Source: Amycolatopsis roodepoortensis | GTDB lineage: Bacteria > Actinomycetota > Actinomycetes > Mycobacteriales > Pseudonocardiaceae | Assembly (NCBI RefSeq): GCF_014873915.1 | Contig: NZ_JADBEJ010000008.1 | Location: 868,001 to 932,000 of the forward strand | Reading direction: 5' to 3' | Length of the DNA stretch: 64,000 bases | In this document: piece after piece, positions 33,806 to 43,200 of the stretch | Layout of the letters: each line of letters opens with the position of its first letter | Numbering within the stretch: the stretch's first letter is position 1 | Translations under genes and position numbers: made by a program | The notes under the pieces: generated by a model | Database searches by the model: none | The model's input: only the letters and a program-made list of their open reading frames with translations | Told to the model about the DNA's origin: nothing

Positions 33806-35731
33806 TCAAGAGACCACCAGCGCGTAGTCCGCATCGGTCGCCGAGGTCTCCGGGTGACCGTCGGCGTTCACCTGCGTCGCCACGACCTCCACCGTCCAGG
33901 TACCCGCGGCCGGCTTCTCCAGGATGACGTTCTCCACCGTGTCGACCGTGTTCGGCGACCCGCCCGCGGTCGAGAAGTTGCCCGCCTTCAGCCCGTTGTT
34001 GCCGTAGTAGACGGTCCCGCTCGGCGCGGTGACCTTCAGGGTCAGGTCGTTGACCCTCGCGACCGACGCGCTCGGCGAACCCGCCGGGTCGGTGTAGGCC
34101 AGCGTCGCCTTGAACTGCTTGGTCCCGTTCACCGCGACCGTGTACTTCTTCGACTGCCCGGTGCCCAGCAGATCGGTCTCGTTCACCAGCACCGGCAGTT
34201 TCCACCCGTTCGCCTTGGCCTGGTCGTGCAGATACCGCACGTTCGCGGTGCCCCAGCCCTGATGCGTCCTGGTCATGTCGTGCGCCGTGCCGCTGAACGC
34301 GAACTGGTCGGCCCCGTTGACCAGCAGCGCCTTCGCGGTCGCCGCGTGCGGGCGGCTCGTGAAGACGTCGCGGGCCTTGCCGGGGCCGCCGTCGAACACG
34401 CCGTCGGCCCACATCTGGAACAGCAATCCGGCGTTCCCGCAGGTGATCGGGGTCGCGCCGCTCGTGCCGCCGAACGACGTCGTGTACGAGGTGTCACTGC
34501 TCGAAGACGTGGTGTCGATCCGGTCGTAGTAGTTCGACAGTTCCGGTTTGATCCGCCCGTCGGCGGCCGGGCCGATGCTGGCACCGCCGCTCCACTTGTC
34601 GTCGGTGCGGCCCAGCGTGTTGTAGTGGTACTGCCCGCCCACCGACAGCACGTTCTTCGACCAGGCCTGCGGCCGCGACTGCTGGGTGCCCGCGTTGCTC
34701 TGCGACTGGCAGATCAGCAGGTCGTGATCGAAGACGATCTTGTCGAGCTCGGCGGAGACGGAGTTGTACGCCGTGGTCAGCCCGCCGCCCCAGCTGTTGC
34801 TCTGGAACACCGCGCGGTACTTGCCAGCCGGGTCGACCAGTTCCTTGGTGTGGGCGTAGCGGTCCGGCTTGTTGTAGGTGGCGAAGATCCCCTGCGCCTC
34901 GGGCAGCAGTCCACGCTGCGGCGCGCTCACGCCCGACGCGAAGATCTGGCCGTAGGTCGAGGTCCCGTGGCTGGTGCTGGTGGAGTTCGAGCCGTGCATC
35001 ACCGTCGGCCGCGCCTTGAACTCCTGATGCGTGACGCGCAGCCCGCCGTCCATCACCTCGCCGCGGACGCCCTGACCGCGGTAGCCGCCGACACTCTCGA
35101 TGTAGTTCGCGCCCCCGCTCTCCCTGGCGTTGGCCATGTCGGTTTCGGGGGCGGTGATCGCGCCGACCGCGAGTACCTCCGCCCCCTGCGCCACGGCGGC
35201 GACCTGCCCGGAACCGAGTTTCGCGACGATGTGCTGACCGCTCTGCGAAATCGCCTCGATACCGCCGCCGAGCCGCAGGATCCGCTCGGCCACGGCGCGC
35301 TGATCCCGCGCGTCCGCCTCGACCAGCGTCACCAGGTGACTCCCGGTCGCGGCCGTCGAGATCTCCATCTTGTCGTCCGGCCGGTATTCACCGAGCCAGC
35401 GGACGAAAGCCAATTCCGCCACCGATTCGCGGTTCTCCGGCTTCAGTCGGACCACGTAGGCGAAATCGGGAATGTAGGTCCCGATCCGCACGCCGAGTGA
35501 ACGCAATTTCCCGCGCTGCGCGTCGGTCAGCGCGCTTCGGACCTGGAGCAGATACGCGCCCTTCCAGTCCTGGCTCGCCGCCGTGCGCTGGGTCAGCGGA
35601 TCGAAGGTCCTGCTGGCCAGACGGATGAACTGGGGGTCTTCGGCGGCCGGGGCGGCGACGGCCGCCCCGCTCGTCAGTAGCATCGCGCCGATCATGGGCG
35701 CGAGGAAGCGGACAGACTTCGGCCGTGGCAT
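33806..35731 (-). CDS. Secreted S8 subtilisin-family serine protease
   Basis: 641 residues. A signal peptide ends about AAPAA (residue 30). A propeptide-like N-terminal region carries inhibitor-I9-like strands. The catalytic triad is Asp228 (EVMDGGLR), His255 (SHGTSTYG) and Ser424 (GGTSGATP), with the oxyanion Asn347 (SNAG). The C-terminal 170 residues form a beta-sandwich of P-domain/jelly-roll type (KQFKATLAYTDPAGSPS). It is exported and probably degrades extracellular protein. The DGG at the Asp site instead of DTG is slightly unusual but seen in distant members. It is preceded by a 135-base gap without a gene. Confidence 0.87.
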   Translation of the reverse strand: MPRPKSVRFLAPMIGAMLLTSGAAVAAPAAEDPQFIRLASRTFDPLTQRTAASQDWKGAYLLQVRSALTDAQRGKLRSLGVRIGTYIPDFAYVVRLKPENRESVAELAFVRWLGEYRPDDKMEISTAATGSHLVTLVEADARDQRAVAERILRLGGGIEAISQSGQHIVAKLGSGQVAAVAQGAEVLAVGAITAPETDMANARESGGANYIESVGGYRGQGVRGEVMDGGLRVTHQEFKARPTVMHGSNSTSTSHGTSTYGQIFASGVSAPQRGLLPEAQGIFATYNKPDRYAHTKELVDPAGKYRAVFQSNSWGGGLTTAYNSVSAELDKIVFDHDLLICQSQSNAGTQQSRPQAWSKNVLSVGGQYHYNTLGRTDDKWSGGASIGPAADGRIKPELSNYYDRIDTTSSSSDTSYTTSFGGTSGATPITCGNAGLLFQMWADGVFDGGPGKARDVFTSRPHAATAKALLVNGADQFAFSGTAHDMTRTHQGWGTANVRYLHDQAKANGWKLPVLVNETDLLGTGQSKKYTVAVNGTKQFKATLAYTDPAGSPSASVARVNDLTLKVTAPSGTVYYGNNGLKAGNFSTAGGSPNTVDTVENVILEKPAAGTWTVEVVATQVNADGHPETSATDADYALVVS

Positions 35732-35866
35732 GAAATACCTCCGGGGAGCTCTGCAGGGGAGAGGTCTTTCGAAGGTACCGGCCGAAAAGCGTGATGATCA
35801 GCCGCTGAACGGCCCAGCCGTTTTCCGGTATTGCGGGAAATGGAGCATAAACGGTTAAAAACTGAT

Positions 35867-36382
35867 TCAGGAGATCTCGTCGATCGCCCCGCTGAACCGC
35901 GTCAGCCGCTCGCGTTCCTCCACGTCGAGCCGCCGCGCGCTGCCTTCGGGCAGGGTGCACGCGACCCAGATGGTGCGGCAGCGCGCGTAGACGGCCCGAT
36001 CGTCGCGCAGTCTGCTGTTCACCACGACGTCGCAGGTGCCGATCCGGCCGACCACGGTCTCCACCTCGACCGGATGGTCGCGGAACGTCAGCCTGCGCAG
36101 GTAGCTGACGTTGTGCTTCGCGATCAGGTACGCCGGTCCCTTGGCCTGGAAAAGGTGCTCACGCCGCGGGTCGAGCAACGCGATCTGGGCTTCCTGGAAG
36201 TACTCAAGCAGCCGCACGTTCCCGACGTGGCCGAGACAGTCCAGGTCGGCGACACGCAGGCGATGGCGGTGGAGGTGGATCTCGGGAGCGGGACGCGCAC
36301 TGGTCGTCCCCAGCGGATGTGCGTGCACGAAGTGGATCTTCAACGATCGCCCGGTGTTCCGGCCGCGCGGCGCAACGGACAC
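35867..36382 (-). CDS. Acyl-CoA thioesterase, hotdog fold (4HBT)
   Basis: 171 residues from GTG 36382, although the first 35 residues look atypical and the true start may be further in. The fold's key stretch is RVADLDCLGHVGNVRLLEYFQEAQIA, where the Asp and the N-terminal end of the long helix contribute to catalysis as in 4-hydroxybenzoyl-CoA thioesterases. It hydrolyses acyl thioesters in the cytosol; the acyl group is unknown. It lies 9 bases after the BtrH-like gene, which handles acyl groups in its best-known relative, so the two may work together. Confidence 0.75.
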   Translation of the reverse strand: MSVAPRGRNTGRSLKIHFVHAHPLGTTSARPAPEIHLHRHRLRVADLDCLGHVGNVRLLEYFQEAQIALLDPRREHLFQAKGPAYLIAKHNVSYLRRLTFRDHPVEVETVVGRIGTCDVVVNSRLRDDRAVYARCRTIWVACTLPEGSARRLDVEERERLTRFSGAIDEIS

Positions 36383-36391
36383 CGGCCCGGT

Positions 36392-37579
36392 TCACTCCAT
36401 CAGGGCTTCGGACAGTTCGCGGATCGCGGCGGTCTCGGCGGTGTGGATGTCCCGGATCAGGTCGCTCATCGTGCCGAACAGTTCACGGGCTTCACCGTCG
36501 GTGAACGGTGTTTCGTCGTTGTAGTGCGCGCGCAGTTTCCACATTTCCGCACCGGCCGCCGCGGCGGCGTCCTGCCCCGCGTCGCCCTCCCGGACACCCG
36601 CCGACACCGCGCTGACCAGCCCGCGCACCCAGGCGAACTCCGCGTTCGACGCCGGGACGGCCGTCTCGGCCAGTTCGGCCCAGCGTTCGCCGATGCCGCG
36701 CCAGGTCGACGCCTGTTCGGCCAGCGCCGGCAACTCGAGCAGACTGGAGGCTTCGGTGAGCGCGTCGGCGAACAGCCCGCGCAGATGCCCGCCCTCCATC
36801 CCGGCCGGCGTGACGCTCTCCCAGACGTTGAACAGCGCCCCGACGAGCCCGCGCCGCTCGCCGAACGCGCGCGGCCAGCCCTTCGGGTCACGTTCATCGG
36901 TCATCGCCTTCGCCCAGCGCCCCCACGCGGGCAGCGAGAACGACTTCGACGGCGCCGACAGGTTCCGGACGCAATCCGTCAGCCCGTCGCGCACGGCCGT
37001 CCGCCAGTCGGGGACCTCGCCGGGCCGAGGCGTCGCGAGCAGGTTCTTGTAGGAGCCGACCCTGGCGCGCGCGGCGTCGAACGTCTTCCGGTCGACCGTC
37101 AGCGGGGCGAGGTTCCGGTCGTCGACCAGCACCCGGCCGTCCTCTTCGCCGTACGCGACGATGAAATGGCCGCCACCGCCGGACATCTCCGCCGGCAGGT
37201 GCCAGTAACCGAGCGACTCGCGGTCGGGGAGGACGATCACCGGCCGCCCCGCTTCGAGGTCGGTGGTCAGCCGTTTGGCGGCGGCGCGTTTGCCGCCGGT
37301 GGTGTGGATGTCGAAACCGAGCCCGAGACGGTCCACTGTGGACTTAAGCCATTCCTGCGGATACTGCCAGCGCGCGCGGAAACCGAACACGATCGTCGAC
37401 ATCGTTTCGTGCGCGAAGTCCCACAGGATGTAGCCTGCCCCGATCCCGCCGGACACGGCGAAGACCAGCGCCTCGCTGGGCGCCTTCCCGTCCGGCCCTT
37501 CGACACCATGATGCGCCAGTACGGCGGCCACGGCCGAGACGTCCGGTTGCAGGCCACCGCGCAATTCGTACTCGGTCAC
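36392..37579 (-). CDS. BtrH-like protein with DUF4872
   Basis: 395 residues. The N-terminal half resembles BtrH_N: SEALVFAVSGGIGAGYILW, then PVIVLPDRESLGYWHLPAEM and GGGGHFIVAYGEEDGRVLVDDRN, a papain-like layout with a His in GGGHF; no obvious catalytic Cys stands where expected (AVSGG). The C-terminal half is helical and matches DUF4872. In butirosin synthesis BtrH transfers an acyl group from a carrier protein to an aminoglycoside. Here there is no biosynthetic cluster, only a thioesterase immediately downstream, so the function is unknown. Confidence 0.7.
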   Translation of the reverse strand: MTEYELRGGLQPDVSAVAAVLAHHGVEGPDGKAPSEALVFAVSGGIGAGYILWDFAHETMSTIVFGFRARWQYPQEWLKSTVDRLGLGFDIHTTGGKRAAAKRLTTDLEAGRPVIVLPDRESLGYWHLPAEMSGGGGHFIVAYGEEDGRVLVDDRNLAPLTVDRKTFDAARARVGSYKNLLATPRPGEVPDWRTAVRDGLTDCVRNLSAPSKSFSLPAWGRWAKAMTDERDPKGWPRAFGERRGLVGALFNVWESVTPAGMEGGHLRGLFADALTEASSLLELPALAEQASTWRGIGERWAELAETAVPASNAEFAWVRGLVSAVSAGVREGDAGQDAAAAAGAEMWKLRAHYNDETPFTDGEARELFGTMSDLIRDIHTAETAAIRELSEALME

Positions 37580-37603
37580 CCCGCCATCATGCCCGCTCCG
37601 GCG

Positions 37604-38572
37604 TCAGAAGTCCCGGATCAGGGAAACCCTGCCGCGCAAGGGATCCGCGACGTACACCGTCCTGGTGCGCTGGTCGATCGCGACGGCGCCGGGGTTCACG
37701 CCGAGTGACAGGTCGCCGGTGAGCAGATTGGTCCTGCCGTCGATCCTGGCGAGACCGTTCGGTCCGCCGTTGGCGTAGACGGTGTTCGATCCTTCGTGGA
37801 CCGCGAGCGCCGAAGATTCCGAGCGCAGCAGCACGGTCGCCTTCTCCTTGCGCGCGCCCGTGTCCACGATGGACAAATGGTGGATCGCCGAATTCGCGAC
37901 GAACACCGTCCCCGACGCGCTGTGCACGGCGACTCCGGTCGGTGACTTGCCGACCGGGATACCGCCGGTGAACCTGCCCGCGCCGATGTCGAAGACCTCC
38001 AGGGAGTCGGTGCCCGTGCTGGTGCAGTACGCGAGCTTGCGCCCGCTGTCGACCGCCGTCGACGACAACCCCCGCGTGGGGCCGGGGACGAGGTCCAGCA
38101 GGCGGCAGCCGACGCCGTCGATGACGGCCAGTGTCCCGGTGAGGGCACTGGCCGCGTAGATGCGGTTCGCCTGCTCGTCGACGTCGACAGTGGACGCGCC
38201 GGGACCGGCGGGCACCACGCTGAGGACCTCGTTGGCCCGCCCGTCCAGGACGAGGACGGTCCCGGCGGGCGGGTTCGCGACGAAGACCCTGTTCGTCACG
38301 GTGTCCACGGCCAGCCCGGCGGGTTCGCCGCCGACCGGGATCACGTCGGCGACCGTGCCGGACCGCGAGTCGAGGACGACGATCGTGCCGGTCGATGGGT
38401 CGGAAACGTACGCGAAGCCGGTGACGGAATTCACCGCGACCGCCTCCGGGGTGCCTCCGACCTCGACGAGAAGTACTTTTTCGGCTCTGGCCGCCGGCGC
38501 GAAGGCGACCGCGGAGGCGCCGGCCGCGGCCAGGGTGAGCAGGGCTCGGCGGCTCAGTTCGGGTCCTCGCAC
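37604..38572 (-). CDS. Secreted YVTN-family beta-propeller protein
   Basis: 322 residues from GTG 38572 with GGGAGG upstream; a longer frame to 38626 exists but lacks a ribosome site. A signal peptide with twin arginine (LSRRALLTLAAAGASAV, cleavage near ARA) fits Tat export. Repeats of about 42 residues follow, each with a variant of VGGEPAGLAVDTVTNRVFVAN and a following strand, giving a seven-bladed propeller. Such proteins bind ligands or partners; no catalytic residues are visible. It is divergent from the htpX gene. Confidence 0.78.
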   Translation of the reverse strand: MRGPELSRRALLTLAAAGASAVAFAPAARAEKVLLVEVGGTPEAVAVNSVTGFAYVSDPSTGTIVVLDSRSGTVADVIPVGGEPAGLAVDTVTNRVFVANPPAGTVLVLDGRANEVLSVVPAGPGASTVDVDEQANRIYAASALTGTLAVIDGVGCRLLDLVPGPTRGLSSTAVDSGRKLAYCTSTGTDSLEVFDIGAGRFTGGIPVGKSPTGVAVHSASGTVFVANSAIHHLSIVDTGARKEKATVLLRSESSALAVHEGSNTVYANGGPNGLARIDGRTNLLTGDLSLGVNPGAVAIDQRTRTVYVADPLRGRVSLIRDF

Positions 38573-38706
38573 AGGCGCCTCCCGATGATCGTTCCGAGAT
38601 TCGACGATAACCCGCGAGCCGGGCACGCGAAGGAACTTCGCGTCCCCCGATCGCGTTGTTTCCGATGAGTAACCCCCACCCCGGAGAAAGGAAGGAGCAG
38701 GACGCC

Positions 38707-39573
38707 GTGCACAAACACCAGAACGGGCTCAAGACCGTCGTCCTGCTCGGCCTGCTGTCCGCGCTCATCGTCGGGATCAGCGGTTTCTTCGGGCGGGGCG
38801 CGCTGATCATCGGGCTGGTGGTGGCGCTCGGGGTCAACGCGTACGCGTACTTCAACTCCGGCAAGCTGGCGTTGCGGGCCATGCACGCCCGCCCGATCTC
38901 CGAGGCCGAGCACCCGGCGATGTACCGGATCGTGCGGGAGCTGGCGACCACCGCGCGGCAGCCGATGCCGCGGCTCTACGTCAGCCCCACCCCGGCGCCG
39001 AACGCCTTCGCCACCGGCCGCAGCCCCCGGCACGCGGCGGTGTGCTGCACCACCGGCATCCTCGACCTGCTCGACGAGCGCGAGCTGCGGGCGGTGCTCG
39101 GGCACGAGCTGTCCCATGTCTACAACCGCGACATCCTGATCTCGTGTGTCGCGGGCGCGCTGGCGAGCGTGATCAGCGTGATCGCCAACATCGCGATGTT
39201 CACCAGCGTCTTCGGCGGCGGCAACCGCGAGGACGGCGACAGCCCGCTGGTCGGGCTGATCCTGGTCCTGATCGGGCCGATCGCGGCAGCGGTGGTGAAG
39301 CTCGGGGTGAGCCGCTCGCGGGAGTTCCAGGCCGACGCGTCGGGCGCGGAGCTCACCGGAGACCCGCTCGGCCTGGCGTCGGCGCTGCGGAAGCTCGACG
39401 AAGGGACGCGCGCGGCGCCGCTCGTGCCGGAGCCGAAGCTGGTCTCGCAGTCGCACCTGATGATCGCGAACCCGTTCCGGCCGGGCGGCGGCCTCACGAA
39501 GCTCTTCGCGACCCACCCGCCCATGGCCGAACGCATCCGGCGCCTGGAAGAGATGGCGCGCCACCCCCACTGA
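38707..39573 (+). CDS. htpX: Membrane M48 metalloprotease HtpX
   Basis: 288 residues from GTG 38707, which has GGAAGGAG upstream and gives the usual family start HKHQNGLKT; the earlier ATG at 38656 is not supported. Two N-terminal membrane helices (about 10-27 and 30-48) come first. The zinc motif HELSH (133-137) faces the cytosol, and two more helices follow. The third zinc ligand is Glu206 in SREFQADASGAEL. HtpX degrades damaged membrane proteins. The length and topology are typical. Confidence 0.92.
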   Translation: MHKHQNGLKTVVLLGLLSALIVGISGFFGRGALIIGLVVALGVNAYAYFNSGKLALRAMHARPISEAEHPAMYRIVRELATTARQPMPRLYVSPTPAPNAFATGRSPRHAAVCCTTGILDLLDERELRAVLGHELSHVYNRDILISCVAGALASVISVIANIAMFTSVFGGGNREDGDSPLVGLILVLIGPIAAAVVKLGVSRSREFQADASGAELTGDPLGLASALRKLDEGTRAAPLVPEPKLVSQSHLMIANPFRPGGGLTKLFATHPPMAERIRRLEEMARHPH

Positions 39574-39583
39574 CCAGCCGGAT

Positions 39584-39828
39584 CGCGTTTAGCCCGCTAA
39601 ACGCGCTCCGCCTGCCAGATCGCGATTAGCCCGCTAAACGCAGGTCGCCCTCCCGATCGCGATTAGCCCGCTAAACGCGATCCCGCTCGGCCCCCCTGCC
39701 GCGAGGCCTCCACCCCCGCGGCAGGGGGAACACCCAACGCCTCATTTGGGCGTGCTGACCTGCCGGATCGCGTCTAGCCCGCTAAACGCAGGTCGGCCGC
39801 GGGGATCGCGATTAGCCCGCTAAACGCA
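39584..39828. repeat. Cluster of five 22-bp palindromes plus a GC-rich hairpin
   Basis: Copies at 39584-39605, 39621-39642, 39658-39679, 39769-39790 and 39807-39828 share the right arm GCTAAACGC[GA]; four of the five carry a T-to-A or T-to-C change in the left arm (CGCGATTAGC or CGCGTCTAGC). Spacing is 37-38 bases. Between the third and fourth is a hairpin with 12-base arms (39692-39703 and 39717-39728, CCCCCTGCCGCG). This fills the 321-base gap after htpX; no gene seen. Confidence 0.85.
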
Positions 39829-39894
39829 GGTCGGCCCGGGCGTCTCACCCCGTGGGAGCGGGAATCGGGGGAGGAGGGCGCGAGTTCCCCGGGC

Positions 39895-40956
39895 ATGGGT
39901 TCCGCACAGCAGTTGCACCTCGCGGTCGCGCTCGACGGGGCCGGCCGGCATCCGGCCGCCTGGCGGGTCTCCGACGTCCGCCCGGCCGCCTTGTTCACCG
40001 CCGCCCACTACCTAGCCCACGCGAAGCTCGCCGAAGCGGCTTCGCTCGACTTCGTCACCCTCGACGACACCCTCGCGCTCCAGCCCGGCGGCGAGGACGT
40101 CGTACGTGGCCGGCTCGACGCCCTGCTGACCTTCGCCGCGCTAGCCCCGCTGACCAGCAGAATCGGCCTGGTCCCGACGGTCACCACCACGCACACCGAG
40201 CCGTTCCACATCTCGACGGCCGTCGCCTCGCTCGACTTCGCGAGCCGCGGCCGCGCAGGCGTCCTCGCGGTGCCTTCGCGCACTGAAGCCGAGGCCGCGC
40301 ACTTCGGCAGGCGCACCCTCCCGTCCGAGGCGGACGCCGAAGCAGAGAACGCCGAGGTCGTCGACGTCATCGCGCGCCTCTGGGACAGCTGGGAGGACGA
40401 CGCGATCATCCGCGACGAGCCGACCGGCCGTTTCATCGACCGCGAGAAGCTCCATTACGTCGACTTCGAGGGTCGCTTCTTCAGCATCAAGGGACCTTCG
40501 ATCACACCGCGCCCGCCGCAGGGCCACCCCGTCGTCGCGGTGTACGGCGACTCGCCGTACGCGCACGGCGCCGACGTCGTCCTGATCGACGAGCCCCGCG
40601 AGCGCTTCCCGGACGCCAAGCACCTGGCGGGCCTGTCGATCGTGCTCGCCGAGACCGAGCAGGCCGCCCTCGGCCGCCGCCGGACGCTGGAGACCTACGC
40701 GCCCTTCCCGCCGGGCTTGAGTTTCACCGGCACTCCAGCCGACCTCGCGAGCGAGCTACCCCGCCTCGCGGCGGCCAACGGTCTCGACGGCTTCCACATC
40801 CTGCCCGCGGTCCTCCCCGACGACCTGGCGCTCTTCACCGCCGAGACCGTCCCCGCGCTCCAGGCCGCGGGCGCGTTCCGGCAGACCTACACCGGCACCA
40901 CCCTGCGCGACCATCTCGGCCTCGGGGTCGCCGCCAACCAGTACGCGGAGGCGTGA
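39895..40956 (+). CDS. LLM-class flavin-dependent oxidoreductase
   Basis: 353 residues, luciferase-like TIM barrel. LAVALDGAGRHPAAW opens the first strand. LTFAALAPLTSRIGLVPTV and EPFHISTAVASLDFASRGRAG are the conserved central strands. The C-terminal FRQTYTGTTLRDHLGL is shared with NtaA/SnaA/DszA monooxygenases. It uses reduced FMN from a separate reductase. It starts soon after the palindrome cluster and ends 3 bases before a second monooxygenase gene, so they form an operon. The substrate is unknown; sulfur- or nitrogen-containing organics are usual. Confidence 0.84.
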   Translation: MGSAQQLHLAVALDGAGRHPAAWRVSDVRPAALFTAAHYLAHAKLAEAASLDFVTLDDTLALQPGGEDVVRGRLDALLTFAALAPLTSRIGLVPTVTTTHTEPFHISTAVASLDFASRGRAGVLAVPSRTEAEAAHFGRRTLPSEADAEAENAEVVDVIARLWDSWEDDAIIRDEPTGRFIDREKLHYVDFEGRFFSIKGPSITPRPPQGHPVVAVYGDSPYAHGADVVLIDEPRERFPDAKHLAGLSIVLAETEQAALGRRRTLETYAPFPPGLSFTGTPADLASELPRLAAANGLDGFHILPAVLPDDLALFTAETVPALQAAGAFRQTYTGTTLRDHLGLGVAANQYAEA

Positions 40957-40959
40957 CAG

Positions 40960-42276
40960 ATGCCCAAGCAGGTCAAACTCGCCGCACACTTCCCGGGCGT
41001 CAACAACACGACCGTGTGGAGCGACCCGCGTTCGGGTAGTCAAATCGACTTTTCGTCCTTCGAACATCTCGCGCGCACGGCCGAGCGGGGCAAGTTCGAC
41101 TTCCTCTTCCTCGCCGAGGGCCTGCGCCTGCGCGAACACGCGGGCAAGATCCTCGACTCCGACGTCGTCGGGCGGCCGAACACCACCACCGTGCTGGCCG
41201 CGCTGTCGGCGGTCACCACCAGGCTCGGGCTCGCGGGCACGCTGTCGTCGACCTTCAACGAGCCATACGAGGTCGCGCGGCAGGTCGCGAGCATCGACCA
41301 CCTCTCCGGCGGCCGCGCCGCGTGGAACGTCGTCACCTCACCGGACGCGTGGACGGGACAGAATTTCCGCCGCGGTGGCTTCCTGAAACGCGAAGACCGC
41401 TACCGCCGCGCGGAGGAATTCCTCGCCACCGTGCGTGAGCTCTGGGACAGCTGGGCGCCCGACGCGCTGGTGGGGGACAAGGAGAACGGTGTCTTCGCCC
41501 GCGGCATCGAGCGCTTCGTCCACAGTGGACCGCAGTTCGACATCCGCGGTGAGTTCACCGTCCCGAGGACCCCGCAGGGGCAGCCGATCGTCATCCAAGC
41601 GGGCGATTCCGACGAAGGCAGGGAGTTCGCCGCCAAGACCGCCGATGTCATCTTCAGCCGCCACGGTTCACTGGAAAGCGGCAAGGAGTTCTTCGCCGAC
41701 GTCAAGCGGCGGCTACCCGCCTACGGCCGCGAGCCCGGCGAACTGCTGATCATGCCCGCGGCGACATTCGTGCTCGGCGACACCGAGGAGGACGCGCACG
41801 AGTACGCCCGCGAGATCCGTTACCAGCAGGTGCGCCCGGCGACCGCGATCCAGTTCCTCGAACAGGTCTGGAGCCGCGACCTCTCCGCCTACGACGCCGA
41901 CGGCCCGCTCCCCGAGATCGACCCGGACCCCGACGCCGAGCCGCTGACCTGGGGCCGCGTCCGGCACGAGAAGGATCCTCTCGCCGTGGCCGCGAAATGG
42001 CGGGCGATCGCGGAGGAGAAGAAGCTCTCCATCCGCGAACTCGTCATCGAGGTGACCGCGCGCCAGCAGTTCGTCGGCACCGCCCGGCAGGTCGCGGAGT
42101 CGATCGACGAGTACGTCCAGAGCGACGCCGCCGACGGTTTCGTGCTCGTGCCGCATCTGACCCCGGGTGGGCTGGACGCGTTCGTCGACGACGTCGTTCC
42201 GCACCTGCAGGAGCGGGGTGTCTTCCGGACCGGCTACACCGGCGACACCCTGCGCGAGCACCTGTTCAGCCGGTAG
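40960..42276 (+). CDS. NtaA/SnaA/DszA-family flavin monooxygenase
   Basis: 438 residues. AAHFPGVNNTTVWSDPRSGS at the start, RTAERGKFDFLFLAEGL, TTRLGLAGTLSSTFNEPYEV and SGGRAAWNVVTS are signatures of this FMN-dependent group. GQPIVIQAGDSDEGREFAA contributes to phosphate binding. The length is typical. It is likely paired with the gene 3 bases upstream to oxidise one compound class. Its last 11 bases overlap the end of the convergent rfbA gene. Confidence 0.87.
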   Translation: MPKQVKLAAHFPGVNNTTVWSDPRSGSQIDFSSFEHLARTAERGKFDFLFLAEGLRLREHAGKILDSDVVGRPNTTTVLAALSAVTTRLGLAGTLSSTFNEPYEVARQVASIDHLSGGRAAWNVVTSPDAWTGQNFRRGGFLKREDRYRRAEEFLATVRELWDSWAPDALVGDKENGVFARGIERFVHSGPQFDIRGEFTVPRTPQGQPIVIQAGDSDEGREFAAKTADVIFSRHGSLESGKEFFADVKRRLPAYGREPGELLIMPAATFVLGDTEEDAHEYAREIRYQQVRPATAIQFLEQVWSRDLSAYDADGPLPEIDPDPDAEPLTWGRVRHEKDPLAVAAKWRAIAEEKKLSIRELVIEVTARQQFVGTARQVAESIDEYVQSDAADGFVLVPHLTPGGLDAFVDDVVPHLQERGVFRTGYTGDTLREHLFSR

Positions 42277-43147
42277 CACCCTGCGTGCGCGCGACGTTCA
42301 TCAGATATTCGCCGTAGCCGGACTTCGCCAGCTTCGCGCCGAGCGCGTAGCACTGCTCAGCGTCGATGAAGCCCATACGCAGCGCGACTTCTTCGAGACA
42401 GGCGATCCGGACACCGGTCCGATGTTCGAGAACCTGCACGAACTGGCCCGCCTCCAGCAGCGAGTCGTGCGTGCCGGTGTCGAGCCAGGCGAACCCGCGG
42501 CCGAGGTCGATCAGGGTCGCGCGGTCTTGGCGCAGGTAGGTGAGGTTGACGTCCGTGATCTCCAGCTCCCCGCGCGGCGAGGGCTTGAGGGCACGGGCGA
42601 TCTCGACGACCTGGTTGTCGTAGAAGTACAGGCCGGTGATGGCCTTGTTCGACTTCGGCTTCTCGGGTTTCTCCTCGATGGAGAGGAGTTTGCCGTCGGC
42701 GTCGATCTCGCCGACGCCGTACCGCTGGGGGTCCTTGACCGGGTAGCCGAACAGCACGCAGCCGTCGAGCGAGGTCGCCGCGGCCTGCAACCTGCTGGAG
42801 AACCCCTGGCCGTAGAAGATGTTGTCGCCGAGCACGAGCGCGACGTCGTCGTCGCCGATGAAGTCCGCGCCGATGACGAACGCCTCGGCCAGCCCGTTCG
42901 GAGCGGCCTGCTCGGCGTAGCTGAAACTGAGCCCGAACTGGCTGCCGTCGCCGAGCAACCGCCGGAAATGCGGCAGGTCGACCGGGGTCGAGATGATCAG
43001 GATCTCGCGGATCCCGGCGAACATCAGCACCGAGATCGGGTAGTAGATCATCGGTTTGTCGTAGACCGGTAGCAGCTGTTTCGATATCGCCTGGGTGATG
43101 GGATGCAGACGCGTCCCACTGCCCCCCGCCAGCACGATGCCCTTCAT
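42266..43147 (-). CDS. rfbA: Glucose-1-phosphate thymidylyltransferase
   Basis: 293 residues. GIVLAGGSGTRLHPITQAIS with SKQLLPVYDKPMIYYPISVL is the diagnostic start. GDNIFYG, GRGFAWLDTGTHDSLLEA and VACLEEVA-like LSRLEE equivalents appear in order. It makes dTDP-glucose from dTTP and glucose-1-phosphate, the first step of dTDP-rhamnose and other deoxysugars. The rfbB and rfbD genes are not in the window. It lies 9 kb from the polysaccharide locus and could feed it or cell-wall rhamnose. Confidence 0.93.
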   Translation of the reverse strand: MKGIVLAGGSGTRLHPITQAISKQLLPVYDKPMIYYPISVLMFAGIREILIISTPVDLPHFRRLLGDGSQFGLSFSYAEQAAPNGLAEAFVIGADFIGDDDVALVLGDNIFYGQGFSSRLQAAATSLDGCVLFGYPVKDPQRYGVGEIDADGKLLSIEEKPEKPKSNKAITGLYFYDNQVVEIARALKPSPRGELEITDVNLTYLRQDRATLIDLGRGFAWLDTGTHDSLLEAGQFVQVLEHRTGVRIACLEEVALRMGFIDAEQCYALGAKLAKSGYGEYLMNVARTQGATG

Positions 43148-43200
43148 GCGATGCCCCCGCTTCGTAGCCGATCGCTCGGGACCTCACACTACCGGGTGGC

